Source: Collinsella sp.
GTDB taxonomy: Bacteria; Actinomycetota; Coriobacteriia; Coriobacteriales; Coriobacteriaceae
Assembly: GCA_022728415.1 (NCBI GenBank)
Contig: JAIJJM010000105.1
Coordinates: 1-7,245 of the forward strand
DNA length: 7,245 nt
Reading direction: 5' to 3'
Shown here: piece after piece, positions 1-7,002 of the stretch
How the letters are laid out: each line of letters opens with the position of its first letter
Position numbering within the stretch: the stretch's first letter is position 1
Notes under the pieces: generated by a model
Told to the model about the DNA's origin: nothing
Database searches by the model: none
The model's input: the letters and a program-made list of their open reading frames with translations, nothing else
Made by a program: the position numbers and the translations under genes

Positions 1-55
1 CGAGAAGTATCTGCTGATGCGCGCCGATGACATCTACGCCGTTGTCGAGGCCTAG
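1..55 (+). CDS. groES: Co-chaperonin GroES, C-terminal end only
   Basis: Only the last 17 codons and the TAG stop are inside the window (codons from base 2). They read EKYLLMRADDIYAVVEA, which matches the usual GroES C-terminus, where a 'Y-L-(I/L)-(M/L)-x-x-x-D-(I/L)-(Y/L)-A' strand closes the beta-barrel. GroES is the heptameric lid of the GroEL folding chamber in the cytosol. The assignment is strengthened by groEL starting 96 bases downstream on the same strand, the usual groESL operon order. The promoter, and any heat-shock operator in front of groES, lie outside the window. Confidence 0.93.
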   Translation, partial: EKYLLMRADDIYAVVEA

Positions 56-1789
<1,734 letters not shown>

Positions 1790-1815
1790 GGCCGACAAGG
1801 TCTAGAACTCCCACC

Positions 1816-1960
1816 GGGAATCCGGGGGCGTGACGGGGGCTTCTCTCCGGAACGTCCTCGGACATGCAAAGAGGCTCCGCTTCGCGCTTTGCGCTGCGGA
1901 GCCTCTTTGCGTCCTGCGGAATGTTCCGGAGAGAAGCCCCCGTCACGCCCCCGGATTCCC
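1816..1960. repeat. 145-bp nested inverted repeat (long hairpin)
   Basis: Outer arms 1816-1853 and 1923-1960 are perfect 38-bp reverse complements. Inside them, after two unpaired 12-base segments (1854-1865 and 1911-1922), lies a perfect 15-bp inner pair, 1866-1880 with 1896-1910. The tip holds a further GCGC-TTT-GCGC pairing (1884-1894). All levels share a centre near base 1888. The two 12-base segments can each fold on themselves (GTCC-TC-GGAC; TCC-TGC-GGA). The element begins 27 bases after the groEL stop. It has no T-run, so it is not a textbook intrinsic terminator, but such a structure could stop polymerase, protect the groESL mRNA 3' end, or be a palindromic repeat element. Function is not established by the sequence. 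Confidence 0.9.
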
Positions 1961-2020
1961 TGCGTTTACGGCCTTGAGGTCGGCTCGCGGAGAAGGACGT
2001 GGTTGATGGGAATACGCGTC

Positions 2021-2051
2021 CCTTTCGCTGTTTCGCGCTTTGCGCGAAAGG
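2021..2051 (+). repeat. Hairpin sharing its tip sequence with the 145-bp element
   Basis: TTTCGCGC (2031-2038) and GCGCGAAA (2042-2049) form a perfect 8-bp stem with a TTT loop. An alternative pairing, CCTTTCGC (2021-2028) with GCGAAAGG (2044-2051), excludes the first. The 14 bases TTCGCGCTTTGCGC at 2032-2045 are identical to 1881-1894, the tip of the upstream 145-bp inverted repeat. No coding sequence is credible here, and no T-run follows. Role unknown. Confidence 0.6.
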
Positions 2052-2151
2052 CGCACCACTTTGGCGTGGACGGAGAACGTGGTTGTCGCGTTGACTTGTC
2101 TCGGGCGTATTTCTGGAACGTTTCCCCCACCATAAATTACCCTTGGCATAC

Positions 2152-2179
2152 TTGCGCGAAAGCCTGCTGGTGCTACACT
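2152..2179 (+). promoter_or_regulatory. Probable promoter of the ribU operon (extended -10)
   Basis: TGCTACACT at 2171-2179 is an extended -10 box (TGn followed by TACACT). A weak -35, TTGCGC at 2152-2157, lies 16 bases upstream of the -10 hexamer. Transcription would start near 2186, at the 5' foot of the FMN riboswitch, which is the position expected if the aptamer is transcribed whole. An upstream TTGACT at 2091-2096 has no good -10 at the right distance. Prediction from motif and position only. Confidence 0.55.
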
Positions 2180-2184
2180 TGCAA

Positions 2185-2374
2185 TTGCTGTTTCAGGGCG
2201 GGGTGGAATTCCCCACTGGCGGTAAATCGGGCGGTGTCAAAGGGACGCCGTGGCGCAGGTAAAGTGCCTGCGGCCGAGCCGATGAGTCCGCGACCCGTGT
2301 GTGCGTTGGTTCGCACGCCGGCTGAACTGGTGAAATCCCAGTACCAACGGTTAGAGTCCGGATGAAAGAGGCAG
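2185..2374 (+). ncRNA. FMN riboswitch (RFN element) controlling ribU
   Basis: The conserved RFN blocks appear in order: AGGGCGGGGTGGAATTCCCC at 2195-2214 followed by ACTGGCGGTAAAT, then GAGTCCGCGACCCG near 2284-2297, an arm GTGCG/CGCAC around 2302-2317, GCCGGCTG, an arm ACTGG/CCAGT around 2327-2342, and finally ACGGTTAGAGTCCGGATGAAAGAGGC running to about 2372. The closing stem can be drawn from TTTC 2191-2194 with GAAA 2364-2367, plus 2185-2189 with 2370-2374. At about 190 nt it is longer than many RFN aptamers because of an extra arm (about 2230-2276, including GCAGG/CCTGC). No terminator hairpin or U-run lies between aptamer and start codon. The closing stem overlaps the purine-rich ribosome-binding region of ribU, so control is probably translational: FMN binding closes the stem and hides the site. 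Confidence 0.95.
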
Positions 2375-2382
2375 GTGATCTT

Positions 2383-2973
2383 ATGTCTGAACAGTCGCAG
2401 CATATCCATTTTGAGAACACAAATAGGTGGAGCACCAAACAGCTCGTTACCATGGCGTTGATGTGCGCCTTGGGCGCCCTGTTTATGTACGTGCAGCTAC
2501 CCATCCTTCCTTCGGCGCCGTTTTTGACGTATGACCCGTCGCTGGTGCCGGCGATGGTGTGTGGATTTGCGTATGGCCCTGGTGCCGGCACCGCTGTTGC
2601 CGCTATGGCGATCGTTATCCATGCGCTTACCACGGGCGATTGGGTCGGTGCGCTTATGAATTTGGTTGCCACGCTGGGCTATATCCTGCCTGCGGCTATC
2701 GTCTATCAGAAGATGCGCACCTACAAGGGTGCCGTGATTGGCCTGACGCTGGGCGTTATTGCCGCTACGGTGCTTTCTATGGTCGCGAATCTGACCATTG
2801 GCGTTTGGTTCTGGTATGGCTCGGTCGACGTGATTTTGCCGCTCATGATTCCCGCCGTGCTGCCGTTCAATCTCATCAAGACCGTGCTCAACTCGGTGTT
2901 GACGCTGGCGGTGTACAAGGCGGTCTCTAATCTCATCACGCCCAAGAAGGACCAGGTCAAAGGCTGCGCATGA
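2383..2973 (+). CDS. ribU: ECF transporter riboflavin-binding S component RibU
   Basis: Integral membrane protein of 196 residues that captures riboflavin outside the cell and hands it to the ECF ATPase/EcfT module for import. The identification rests on the FMN riboswitch directly in front, on length and on family-like sequence: about six hydrophobic segments (near 21-39, 53-66, 66-83, 89-108, 115-137, 155-181), a Pro-rich loop with APFLTYDPSLVPA after the first helix, GFAYGPGAG near 61-69, and a C-terminal PFNLIK (161-166). I place the start at ATG 2383 (MSEQSQ...). An in-frame ATG at 2362 would add seven residues but lies inside the riboswitch 3' strand and has no SD. The ribosome-binding region is AGAGGCAGGTGA, 2368-2378, overlapping the riboswitch closing stem. 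The stop overlaps the next start (ATGA, 2970-2973), indicating translational coupling with the ATPase gene. Confidence 0.93.
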   Translation: MSEQSQHIHFENTNRWSTKQLVTMALMCALGALFMYVQLPILPSAPFLTYDPSLVPAMVCGFAYGPGAGTAVAAMAIVIHALTTGDWVGALMNLVATLGYILPAAIVYQKMRTYKGAVIGLTLGVIAATVLSMVANLTIGVWFWYGSVDVILPLMIPAVLPFNLIKTVLNSVLTLAVYKAVSNLITPKKDQVKGCA

Positions 2974-4874
2974 TTGAGTGTCGGGGCGTTTCCTTTAGCT
3001 ATGACGGTGCGGCACCGGCGCTCGATGGCATCGATCTGAACATCGAGGATGGCGAGTTTTTCTGCATCCTCGGCGGAAACGGGTCGGGCAAGTCGACGTT
3101 CGCCAAGCATTTGAACGCGCTGCTGCAGCCCGATACGGGAACGGTGTGCGTCAACGGCACGGACGCGTCCGATCCCGAGCTGGTCTACGACATCCGCTCG
3201 ACTGCGGGCATGGTGTTCCAGAATCCCGACGATCAGCTTGTAGCGACGCTTGTCGAGGACGATGTTGCGTTTGGTCCCGAGAACTTAGGGGTTGAATCGG
3301 CCCAGATCGCACAGCGCGTGCGCGAGGCGCTGAAGGCCGTGGGTCTGGTGGGCTTTGAGCGACACGAGACCCACGCTCTCTCGGGCGGACAAAAACAGCG
3401 CGTGGCGCTTGCCGGTGTGCTCGCCATGGAGCCGCGCGTGCTCATTTTGGACGAGGCGTCCTCGATGCTCGATCCGCGCGGGCGCAAGGGCCTTATGGAG
3501 GCCTGTCACGCGCTGCACGAACGCGGCATGACCATCGTGATGATTACGCATTTTATGGAAGAGGCCGCTGAGGCCGATCGCGTTGCTGTCTTTCAAGCGG
3601 GTCGCGTTGCCATGCTCGGTACGCCCGAGGAGATCTTGACGCGGGCGGACGAGCTCGCGCGGCTGAACCTGGATATGCCGGCATCGTGCTGTCTTGGCAA
3701 GGCGCTTCGCGCGAAGGGCGTGCCCATTTGCGCACAGGTGCGCGAGGCGGATATGGTCGCCGATATAGCGCAGGCTTATGCCGAGCGGAGTAGGACAGGC
3801 ATCGCCGGGCGGCCTCTCGCATCCGATCCTCGTATTCCCGACAACGTCTCCTCCGCAATCGATGGCGCAGACGCGCTGGAGCCCGTCATCGAGATTTCGC
3901 ACCTTTCGTATAGCTATGCGCTGAGTGCCCGCGAGCGTCGCCGTTGGCACAAGCGCTCGGCCGCCGAGGGTGCATCGAACAAACAGGCCCTCTGGGGCAA
4001 CGACCCCAGCAGCCCCTGGGCGTTGCGCAATGTGTCGCTAACGGTGCGTCGTGGCGAGTTCCTAGGCCTTGCGGGCCATACCGGTTCGGGTAAGTCGACG
4101 CTGGTTCAGCATCTCAACGGCCTGATTCGTCCCCAGGAGGGTTCCGTTTACGCGTTGGGGCTCGACCTGGTAAACAAAAAAGATGCCGCCGCGGTTAAGG
4201 CAAAGGTCGGCGTGGTGTTTCAGTATCCAGAGCGTCAGCTGTTTGCCGAGACCGTGGCACAGGACGTGGCATTTGGTCCGCATAACCTTGGCTTGTCGCA
4301 GGCCGAGGTTGCCCACCGCGTTGAGTCATCGCTCGCGCGCGTGGGCCTCGACCTGGCCACGGTGGGCGACAAGAGCCCCTTTGAGCTCTCGGGCGGGCAG
4401 CAGCGGCGCGTGGCGTTTGCTGGCGTGCTTGCCATGGAGCCCGAGGTCCTGGTGCTCGATGAGCCCATGGCGGGGCTCGATCCGGCGGCGCGCAGTGATT
4501 TCCTGGAGCTCATCGATCGACTTCACCGCGATGGCCTGACCGTTGTCATGGTTTCGCACAGCATGGATGACTTGGCCAATTGCTGCGACCGTATCGTCGT
4601 AATGAACGAAGGTGCGGTGTTTGCCGAGAGAGCCCCCGCGCAGGTGTTTGCGCATGCCGATGAGCTCAAGTCGATCGGCTTGGGTGTTCCCACTGCTCAG
4701 CGCATGGCGCTGGCGCTTGCGAAGGCAGGCGTGCCACTGCGCTTCGACGGCCTCTATACGGTTGAGTCGCTGGCAGACGAGTTGGTGGACCTGCTAATCG
4801 GTCGCTCGGACGGTCCTTCTAACGTCGCGGACATTGCTACACCCAAGACGGTCGCGCGAGAGGAGGGCTGCTAA
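2970..4874 (+). CDS. ecfA: Fused ECF transporter ATPase (EcfA1-EcfA2 in one chain)
   Basis: This 634-residue protein joins the two ATPases that are usually separate, each about 280 residues. It powers substrate import through EcfT and RibU at the inner membrane face. Domain 1 (about 1-265): Walker A GGNGSGKST 35-43, Q-loop VFQNPDDQ, AFGPEN, signature LSGGQ 137-141, Walker B ending Asp161-Glu162, H-loop His194. This resembles EcfA1 (DEASSMLDP). Domain 2 (about 306-634): Walker A GHTGSGKST 369-377, Q-loop VFQYPERQLF, signature LSGGQ 473-477, Asp497-Glu498, His530; this resembles EcfA2 (DEPMAGLDP). Both sites look catalytically complete. About 40 low-conservation residues link the domains, and domain 2 has a charged insertion (about 318-350, with RERRRWHKR) between its first strand and ALRNVSL, longer than is usual in EcfA2. 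The start overlaps the ribU stop by 4 nt. The stop overlaps the ecfT start by 1 nt (TAATG). Confidence 0.96.
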   Translation: MIECRGVSFSYDGAAPALDGIDLNIEDGEFFCILGGNGSGKSTFAKHLNALLQPDTGTVCVNGTDASDPELVYDIRSTAGMVFQNPDDQLVATLVEDDVAFGPENLGVESAQIAQRVREALKAVGLVGFERHETHALSGGQKQRVALAGVLAMEPRVLILDEASSMLDPRGRKGLMEACHALHERGMTIVMITHFMEEAAEADRVAVFQAGRVAMLGTPEEILTRADELARLNLDMPASCCLGKALRAKGVPICAQVREADMVADIAQAYAERSRTGIAGRPLASDPRIPDNVSSAIDGADALEPVIEISHLSYSYALSARERRRWHKRSAAEGASNKQALWGNDPSSPWALRNVSLTVRRGEFLGLAGHTGSGKSTLVQHLNGLIRPQEGSVYALGLDLVNKKDAAAVKAKVGVVFQYPERQLFAETVAQDVAFGPHNLGLSQAEVAHRVESSLARVGLDLATVGDKSPFELSGGQQRRVAFAGVLAMEPEVLVLDEPMAGLDPAARSDFLELIDRLHRDGLTVVMVSHSMDDLANCCDRIVVMNEGAVFAERAPAQVFAHADELKSIGLGVPTAQRMALALAKAGVPLRFDGLYTVESLADELVDLLIGRSDGPSNVADIATPKTVAREEGC

Positions 4875-5674
4875 TGGAGGCGTTTTCGTTTGGAAGCTAC
4901 TATCCCGGCGATAGTGCAATCCACCGCCTGGACCCGCGAACCAAGTTGCTCTTGGGCTTTGTGTTTCTGATCACGACGCTCACGGTCAGTAGCTTCCGCG
5001 GACTGGTCCCGGTCGCAATCTTCGTTGTCCTGATCTATGCCGTGTCCCGGGTGCCGGCTCGTCGCGTCCTGTCATCGATGGCGCCGCTGCTGGCGATCGT
5101 CGCGGTGGTCGCGGTGCTCAACCTGTTTACCGATCAGAGTGGGCGCATCCTGTGGCGGCTCGGCTTGTTGCAGATAAGCGAGGGCTCGATGCATTCCGCC
5201 GTCTTTATGGCGTGCCGCCTGACCTTGATGATGGCCGGTATGAGCGCTATCACGCTCACCACACCGACGCTCGACCTCACCGCGGGCTTTGAGCGCCTGC
5301 TCGCGCCGTTTGCGCGTGTGGGACTTCCTGCGCACGAGCTCGGCATGATCATGGGTATCGCGCTGCGCTTTATGCCGCAGTTTGCCACCGAGATGAAGCA
5401 GACGGCCGATGCGCAGGCGAGCCGCGGTGCGCGCGTGACGGGAGGTCCGCTCGGCGGCGTGCGTATGCTCGGCAGCGTGGCGATTCCGCTGTTCGCGGGC
5501 GTGTTTCGTCATGCCGAGACGTTGTCTGCCGCCATGGATGCCCGTTGCTATCATGGCGAGCAGGGCCGCACACGTCTGCATGCGCTTGCATTTGGCCGCG
5601 GCGATGCGTTGGCGGCGATGGTGACGGCGTTGCTGCTCATCTGCGTCATCGTCATCAATCTTCAACTTGTTTAG
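4874..5674 (+). CDS. ecfT: ECF transporter transmembrane scaffold EcfT
   Basis: The 266-residue membrane protein couples ATP hydrolysis by the fused EcfA to movement of RibU. The N-terminus has the family hallmark YYPGDSAIHRLDPRTKLLLGF, and hydrophobic helices follow near 28-63, 75-82, 110-130 and 240-264. The two cytoplasmic coupling helices carry variants of the family's Ala-Arg-Gly motifs: AQASRGAR at 180-187 (Ser-Arg-Gly) and AMDARCYHG at 220-228 (Ala-Arg-Cys). The key arginines, Arg184 and Arg224, are kept. A strong SD, AGGAGG at 4861-4866, lies inside the ATPase gene, 7 bases before the ATG, and the TAATG overlap supports coupled translation. Length is normal for the family. It may also serve other S components elsewhere in the genome, which the window cannot show. 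Confidence 0.96.
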   Translation: MEAFSFGSYYPGDSAIHRLDPRTKLLLGFVFLITTLTVSSFRGLVPVAIFVVLIYAVSRVPARRVLSSMAPLLAIVAVVAVLNLFTDQSGRILWRLGLLQISEGSMHSAVFMACRLTLMMAGMSAITLTTPTLDLTAGFERLLAPFARVGLPAHELGMIMGIALRFMPQFATEMKQTADAQASRGARVTGGPLGGVRMLGSVAIPLFAGVFRHAETLSAAMDARCYHGEQGRTRLHALAFGRGDALAAMVTALLLICVIVINLQLV

Positions 5675-5704
5675 GCGCGATTCGAGCGCAGGAAAGGGGC
5701 CCCA

Positions 5705-6151
5705 ATGACCGACAACGACCGCACGGCGCAGCTCGAGCGCGCCTGTTCGTATCTTAGGCGTATTCCGGCGTGGTATCTCGCCACGATCGACGTGACGGAC
5801 GGACATCAGCCGCGCGTGAGGCCGTTCTCGTTTGCCATGGTCGATAATGGCAAACTGTGGTTTTGCACCTCGCGCGATAAGGACGTGTGGGCCGAGCTCA
5901 GCGCGAACCCCAGGTTTGAGGTTTCGGGTTGGAAACCGGGGGAGTGTTGGATTGTGCTGACCGGCGAGGCCGCGCTCGAGGACGACATGGTCGTGAGCGA
6001 CCGGGTGCGCGAGGCAGGTTTTAAGCATATGCTGGGCATTGGCGAGGAACACGAGAGCGCCAATGACGGTCGCCTTGCGTTTTTCTCGGTGCGCAATATC
6101 GTCGCCCGCTTCTGTGATATCGACGGCAGCGAGGAGCGCCTGGAGCTTTAA
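5705..6151 (+). CDS. PNPOx-like split-barrel flavoprotein, copy 1
   Basis: Small soluble protein of 148 residues of the pyridoxamine 5'-phosphate oxidase-like family, whose members fold as a dimeric split barrel that usually binds FMN. The recognisable core is PAWYLATIDV (21-30), RVRPFSFA (37-44), NGKLWFCTSRDKDVWAEL (48-65) and NPRFEVSGW (68-76), the last strands being LAFFSV. It lacks the length (about 210 or more residues) and C-terminal region of true PdxH, so I do not call it a pyridoxal-phosphate biosynthesis enzyme; substrate unknown. No signal peptide. The SD AGGAAAGG (about 5690-5697) supports ATG 5705. It lies 30 bases after ecfT with no terminator between, so read-through from the riboswitch-controlled operon is likely. 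It is a paralogue of the gene at 6327, about half of aligned residues being identical by eye. Confidence 0.88.
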   Translation: MTDNDRTAQLERACSYLRRIPAWYLATIDVTDGHQPRVRPFSFAMVDNGKLWFCTSRDKDVWAELSANPRFEVSGWKPGECWIVLTGEAALEDDMVVSDRVREAGFKHMLGIGEEHESANDGRLAFFSVRNIVARFCDIDGSEERLEL

Positions 6152-6184
6152 CGCTCACCAATCAGTATTCCGGGGCAGTTAATT

Positions 6185-6215
6185 TGGGACGGGGCTATTT
6201 TAGCTACCCTGGGCA
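6185..6215. repeat. Partial copy of the downstream repeat's motif
   Basis: TGGGACGGGG at 6185-6194 repeats 6232-6241 and, inverted, 6278-6287 of the long inverted repeat that follows. It is followed by a small hairpin (GCTA 6194-6197, TAGC 6201-6204). It may be a decayed or truncated unit of the same repeat family. Confidence 0.45.
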
Positions 6216-6217
6216 CA

Positions 6218-6301
6218 TGGGATGATTTTTCTGGGACGGGGATTAAATAATCATTGGGTGCCGAATGATTATTTAATCCCCGTCCCAGAAAAATCATCCC
6301 A
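6218..6301. repeat. Perfect 38-bp inverted repeat, REP/MITE-like
   Basis: Arms 6218-6255 and 6264-6301 are exact reverse complements over 38 bases, separated by an 8-base loop GGGTGCCG. Each arm combines a G-rich motif (TCTGGGACGGGG) with an AT-rich segment (ATTAAATAATCATT), unlike the surrounding high-GC sequence. The hairpin ends 15 bases before the SD (AGGAGG, 6317-6322) of the next gene. No T-run follows on either strand, so a classic terminator is unlikely. The perfect arms, atypical composition and intergenic placement suggest a dispersed palindromic element, perhaps moved by an IS200-like or REP-associated tyrosine transposase elsewhere in the genome. That origin is inference, since no transposase is visible here. 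Confidence 0.85.
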
Positions 6302-6326
6302 AAATTAGCGAGCGTCAGGAGGACAC

Positions 6327-6737
6327 ATGGACGGATTGAATACGGTGTTGGAGTATCTGACGTCGGTGCCGGCATGGTATTTGGCGACGAGCGTGGATGG
6401 GCAGCCGCATGTGCGTCCGTTTTCGTTTGCGCAGATCCAGGACGGCAAGCTGTGGTTTGTAACGGCGCGCACCAAAGACGTGTGGCAAGAGCTGCTGCAA
6501 AATCAACGCTTTGAGGCCACGAGTTGGTGGCCGGGCCATGGCTGGCTCATCTTGCGCGGGTATGCGGGTCTGGATGACCAGGCCGCTCCCGATATGCGCA
6601 AGGCAGGCTGGAAGCACCTGGAGCGCCTAGGCGAGCACTACGAGGGCGCAGGCGATCCCACGCTCGTCTTCTTTAGCGTGGAGGAACCCGAGGCCTTTAT
6701 CTGCAACCATGACGAATGGGTGCCGGTCGAACTCTAA
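6327..6737 (+). CDS. PNPOx-like split-barrel flavoprotein, copy 2
   Basis: 136-residue paralogue of the protein encoded at 5705-6151, of the same FMN-binding split-barrel family. Shared blocks are PAWYLATSVDGQPHVRPFSF (15-34), GKLWFVTARTKDVWQEL (40-56), NQRFEATSWWPG (58-69) and VFFSVEEPEAF near the C-terminus. It is shorter at the N-terminus and lacks a three-residue insertion after YLAT. No signal peptide or membrane segment. The start is fixed by AGGAGG at 6317-6322, four bases before ATG. It is separated from copy 1 by a 175-base gap holding the long inverted repeat, so whether it shares the upstream transcript is unclear. Tandem duplication followed by divergence is the simplest origin. 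Substrate and reaction are unknown; such proteins may be flavin reductases, oxidases or simple flavin binders. Confidence 0.87.
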   Translation: MDGLNTVLEYLTSVPAWYLATSVDGQPHVRPFSFAQIQDGKLWFVTARTKDVWQELLQNQRFEATSWWPGHGWLILRGYAGLDDQAAPDMRKAGWKHLERLGEHYEGAGDPTLVFFSVEEPEAFICNHDEWVPVEL

Positions 6738-6781
6738 ACGAGTCTCTCAGCAAGCTTCGACAATTTAAATTCTCGCATGTC

Positions 6782-6845
6782 GCGGGCCCCACATTGCAAT
6801 GTCACCGTAAGGCGCACTGGGCAATATGGGGCCCGCATTTATTTG
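6782..6845 (+). terminator. Probable intrinsic terminator after the flavoprotein genes
   Basis: GCGGGCCCCACATTGC (6782-6797) pairs with GCAATATGGGGCCCGC (6821-6836) at 15 of 16 positions, giving a strong GC-rich stem with a 23-base loop, followed by the T-rich ATTTATTTG (6837-6845). It lies 45 bases past the stop of the second split-barrel gene and before the argC promoter, the right place for a transcription end. The T-run is imperfect and the loop is long, so termination efficiency is uncertain. Confidence 0.6.
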
Positions 6846-6894
6846 TCAATTCCTTCGAGTGAATGTGTCGGGACTGTTTCAATGCATGAATATA

Positions 6895-6924
6895 CAAAAG
6901 ATTTGCGTATATATGCATCTTTTG
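6895..6924. promoter_or_regulatory. Operator-like dyad before argC, possibly an ArgR site
   Basis: CAAAAGAT (6895-6902) and ATCTTTTG (6917-6924) are perfect inverted repeats around a second, shorter dyad (GCGT 6905-6908, ATGC 6913-6916 with one wobble). The AT-rich segment ATGCATGAATATAC at 6882-6895 is also partly mirrored by GTATATATGCAT at 6907-6918, giving two blocks that loosely resemble ARG boxes (TGAATWWWWATTCA type). The dyad abuts the -10 element at 6926-6934, so a bound repressor would block the promoter. Assignment to ArgR is inferred from argC downstream; the match is not strict. Confidence 0.4.
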
Positions 6925-6925
6925 G

Positions 6926-6934
6926 TGCTAAAGT
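6926..6934 (+). promoter_or_regulatory. Probable argC promoter (extended -10)
   Basis: TGCTAAAGT is an extended -10 box of the same form (TGC plus hexamer) as the one proposed for ribU. TTGCGT at 6903-6908 is a possible -35, but its 20-base spacing is long, so the TG extension would carry recognition. The leader to the argC start would be about 60 nt. Confidence 0.45.
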
Positions 6935-7002
6935 TTCAACCAACTTCATAACGACGGCTGCGGGATGCGCATTGGTGCATAACTGCAGACAAGGAGTCTG
7001 AT

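Noticed and set aside
1816..1960. Intrinsic terminator for groEL
   Set aside because: No T-run follows on either strand and the stem is far longer than usual, so I recorded it as an inverted repeat of unknown role.
1889..2365. Open frame of 158 codons on the + strand between groEL and ribU
   Set aside because: It starts inside the long palindrome and runs through the promoter and the FMN riboswitch. It has no SD, and its composition is not protein-like.
2362..2382. Upstream in-frame ATG for ribU
   Set aside because: It lies in the conserved 3' strand of the riboswitch with no SD in front. ATG 2383 has a purine-rich SD-like stretch and gives a normal RibU N-terminus.
5072..6052. Open frame of 326 codons on the - strand
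   Set aside because: It is antisense to ecfT and the first split-barrel gene, both clear family members. It is rich in His, Arg and Ala, as expected of a shadow frame in high-GC DNA.
5705..6151. True pyridoxamine 5'-phosphate oxidase (pdxH)
   Set aside because: The protein is too short and lacks the C-terminal dimerisation region of PdxH; only the general split-barrel family is supported.
6738..7002. T-box or other riboswitch in front of argC
   Set aside because: No T-box specifier stem or TGGN-type antiterminator sequence was recognised. The region is better explained by a terminator, an operator-like dyad and a promoter.
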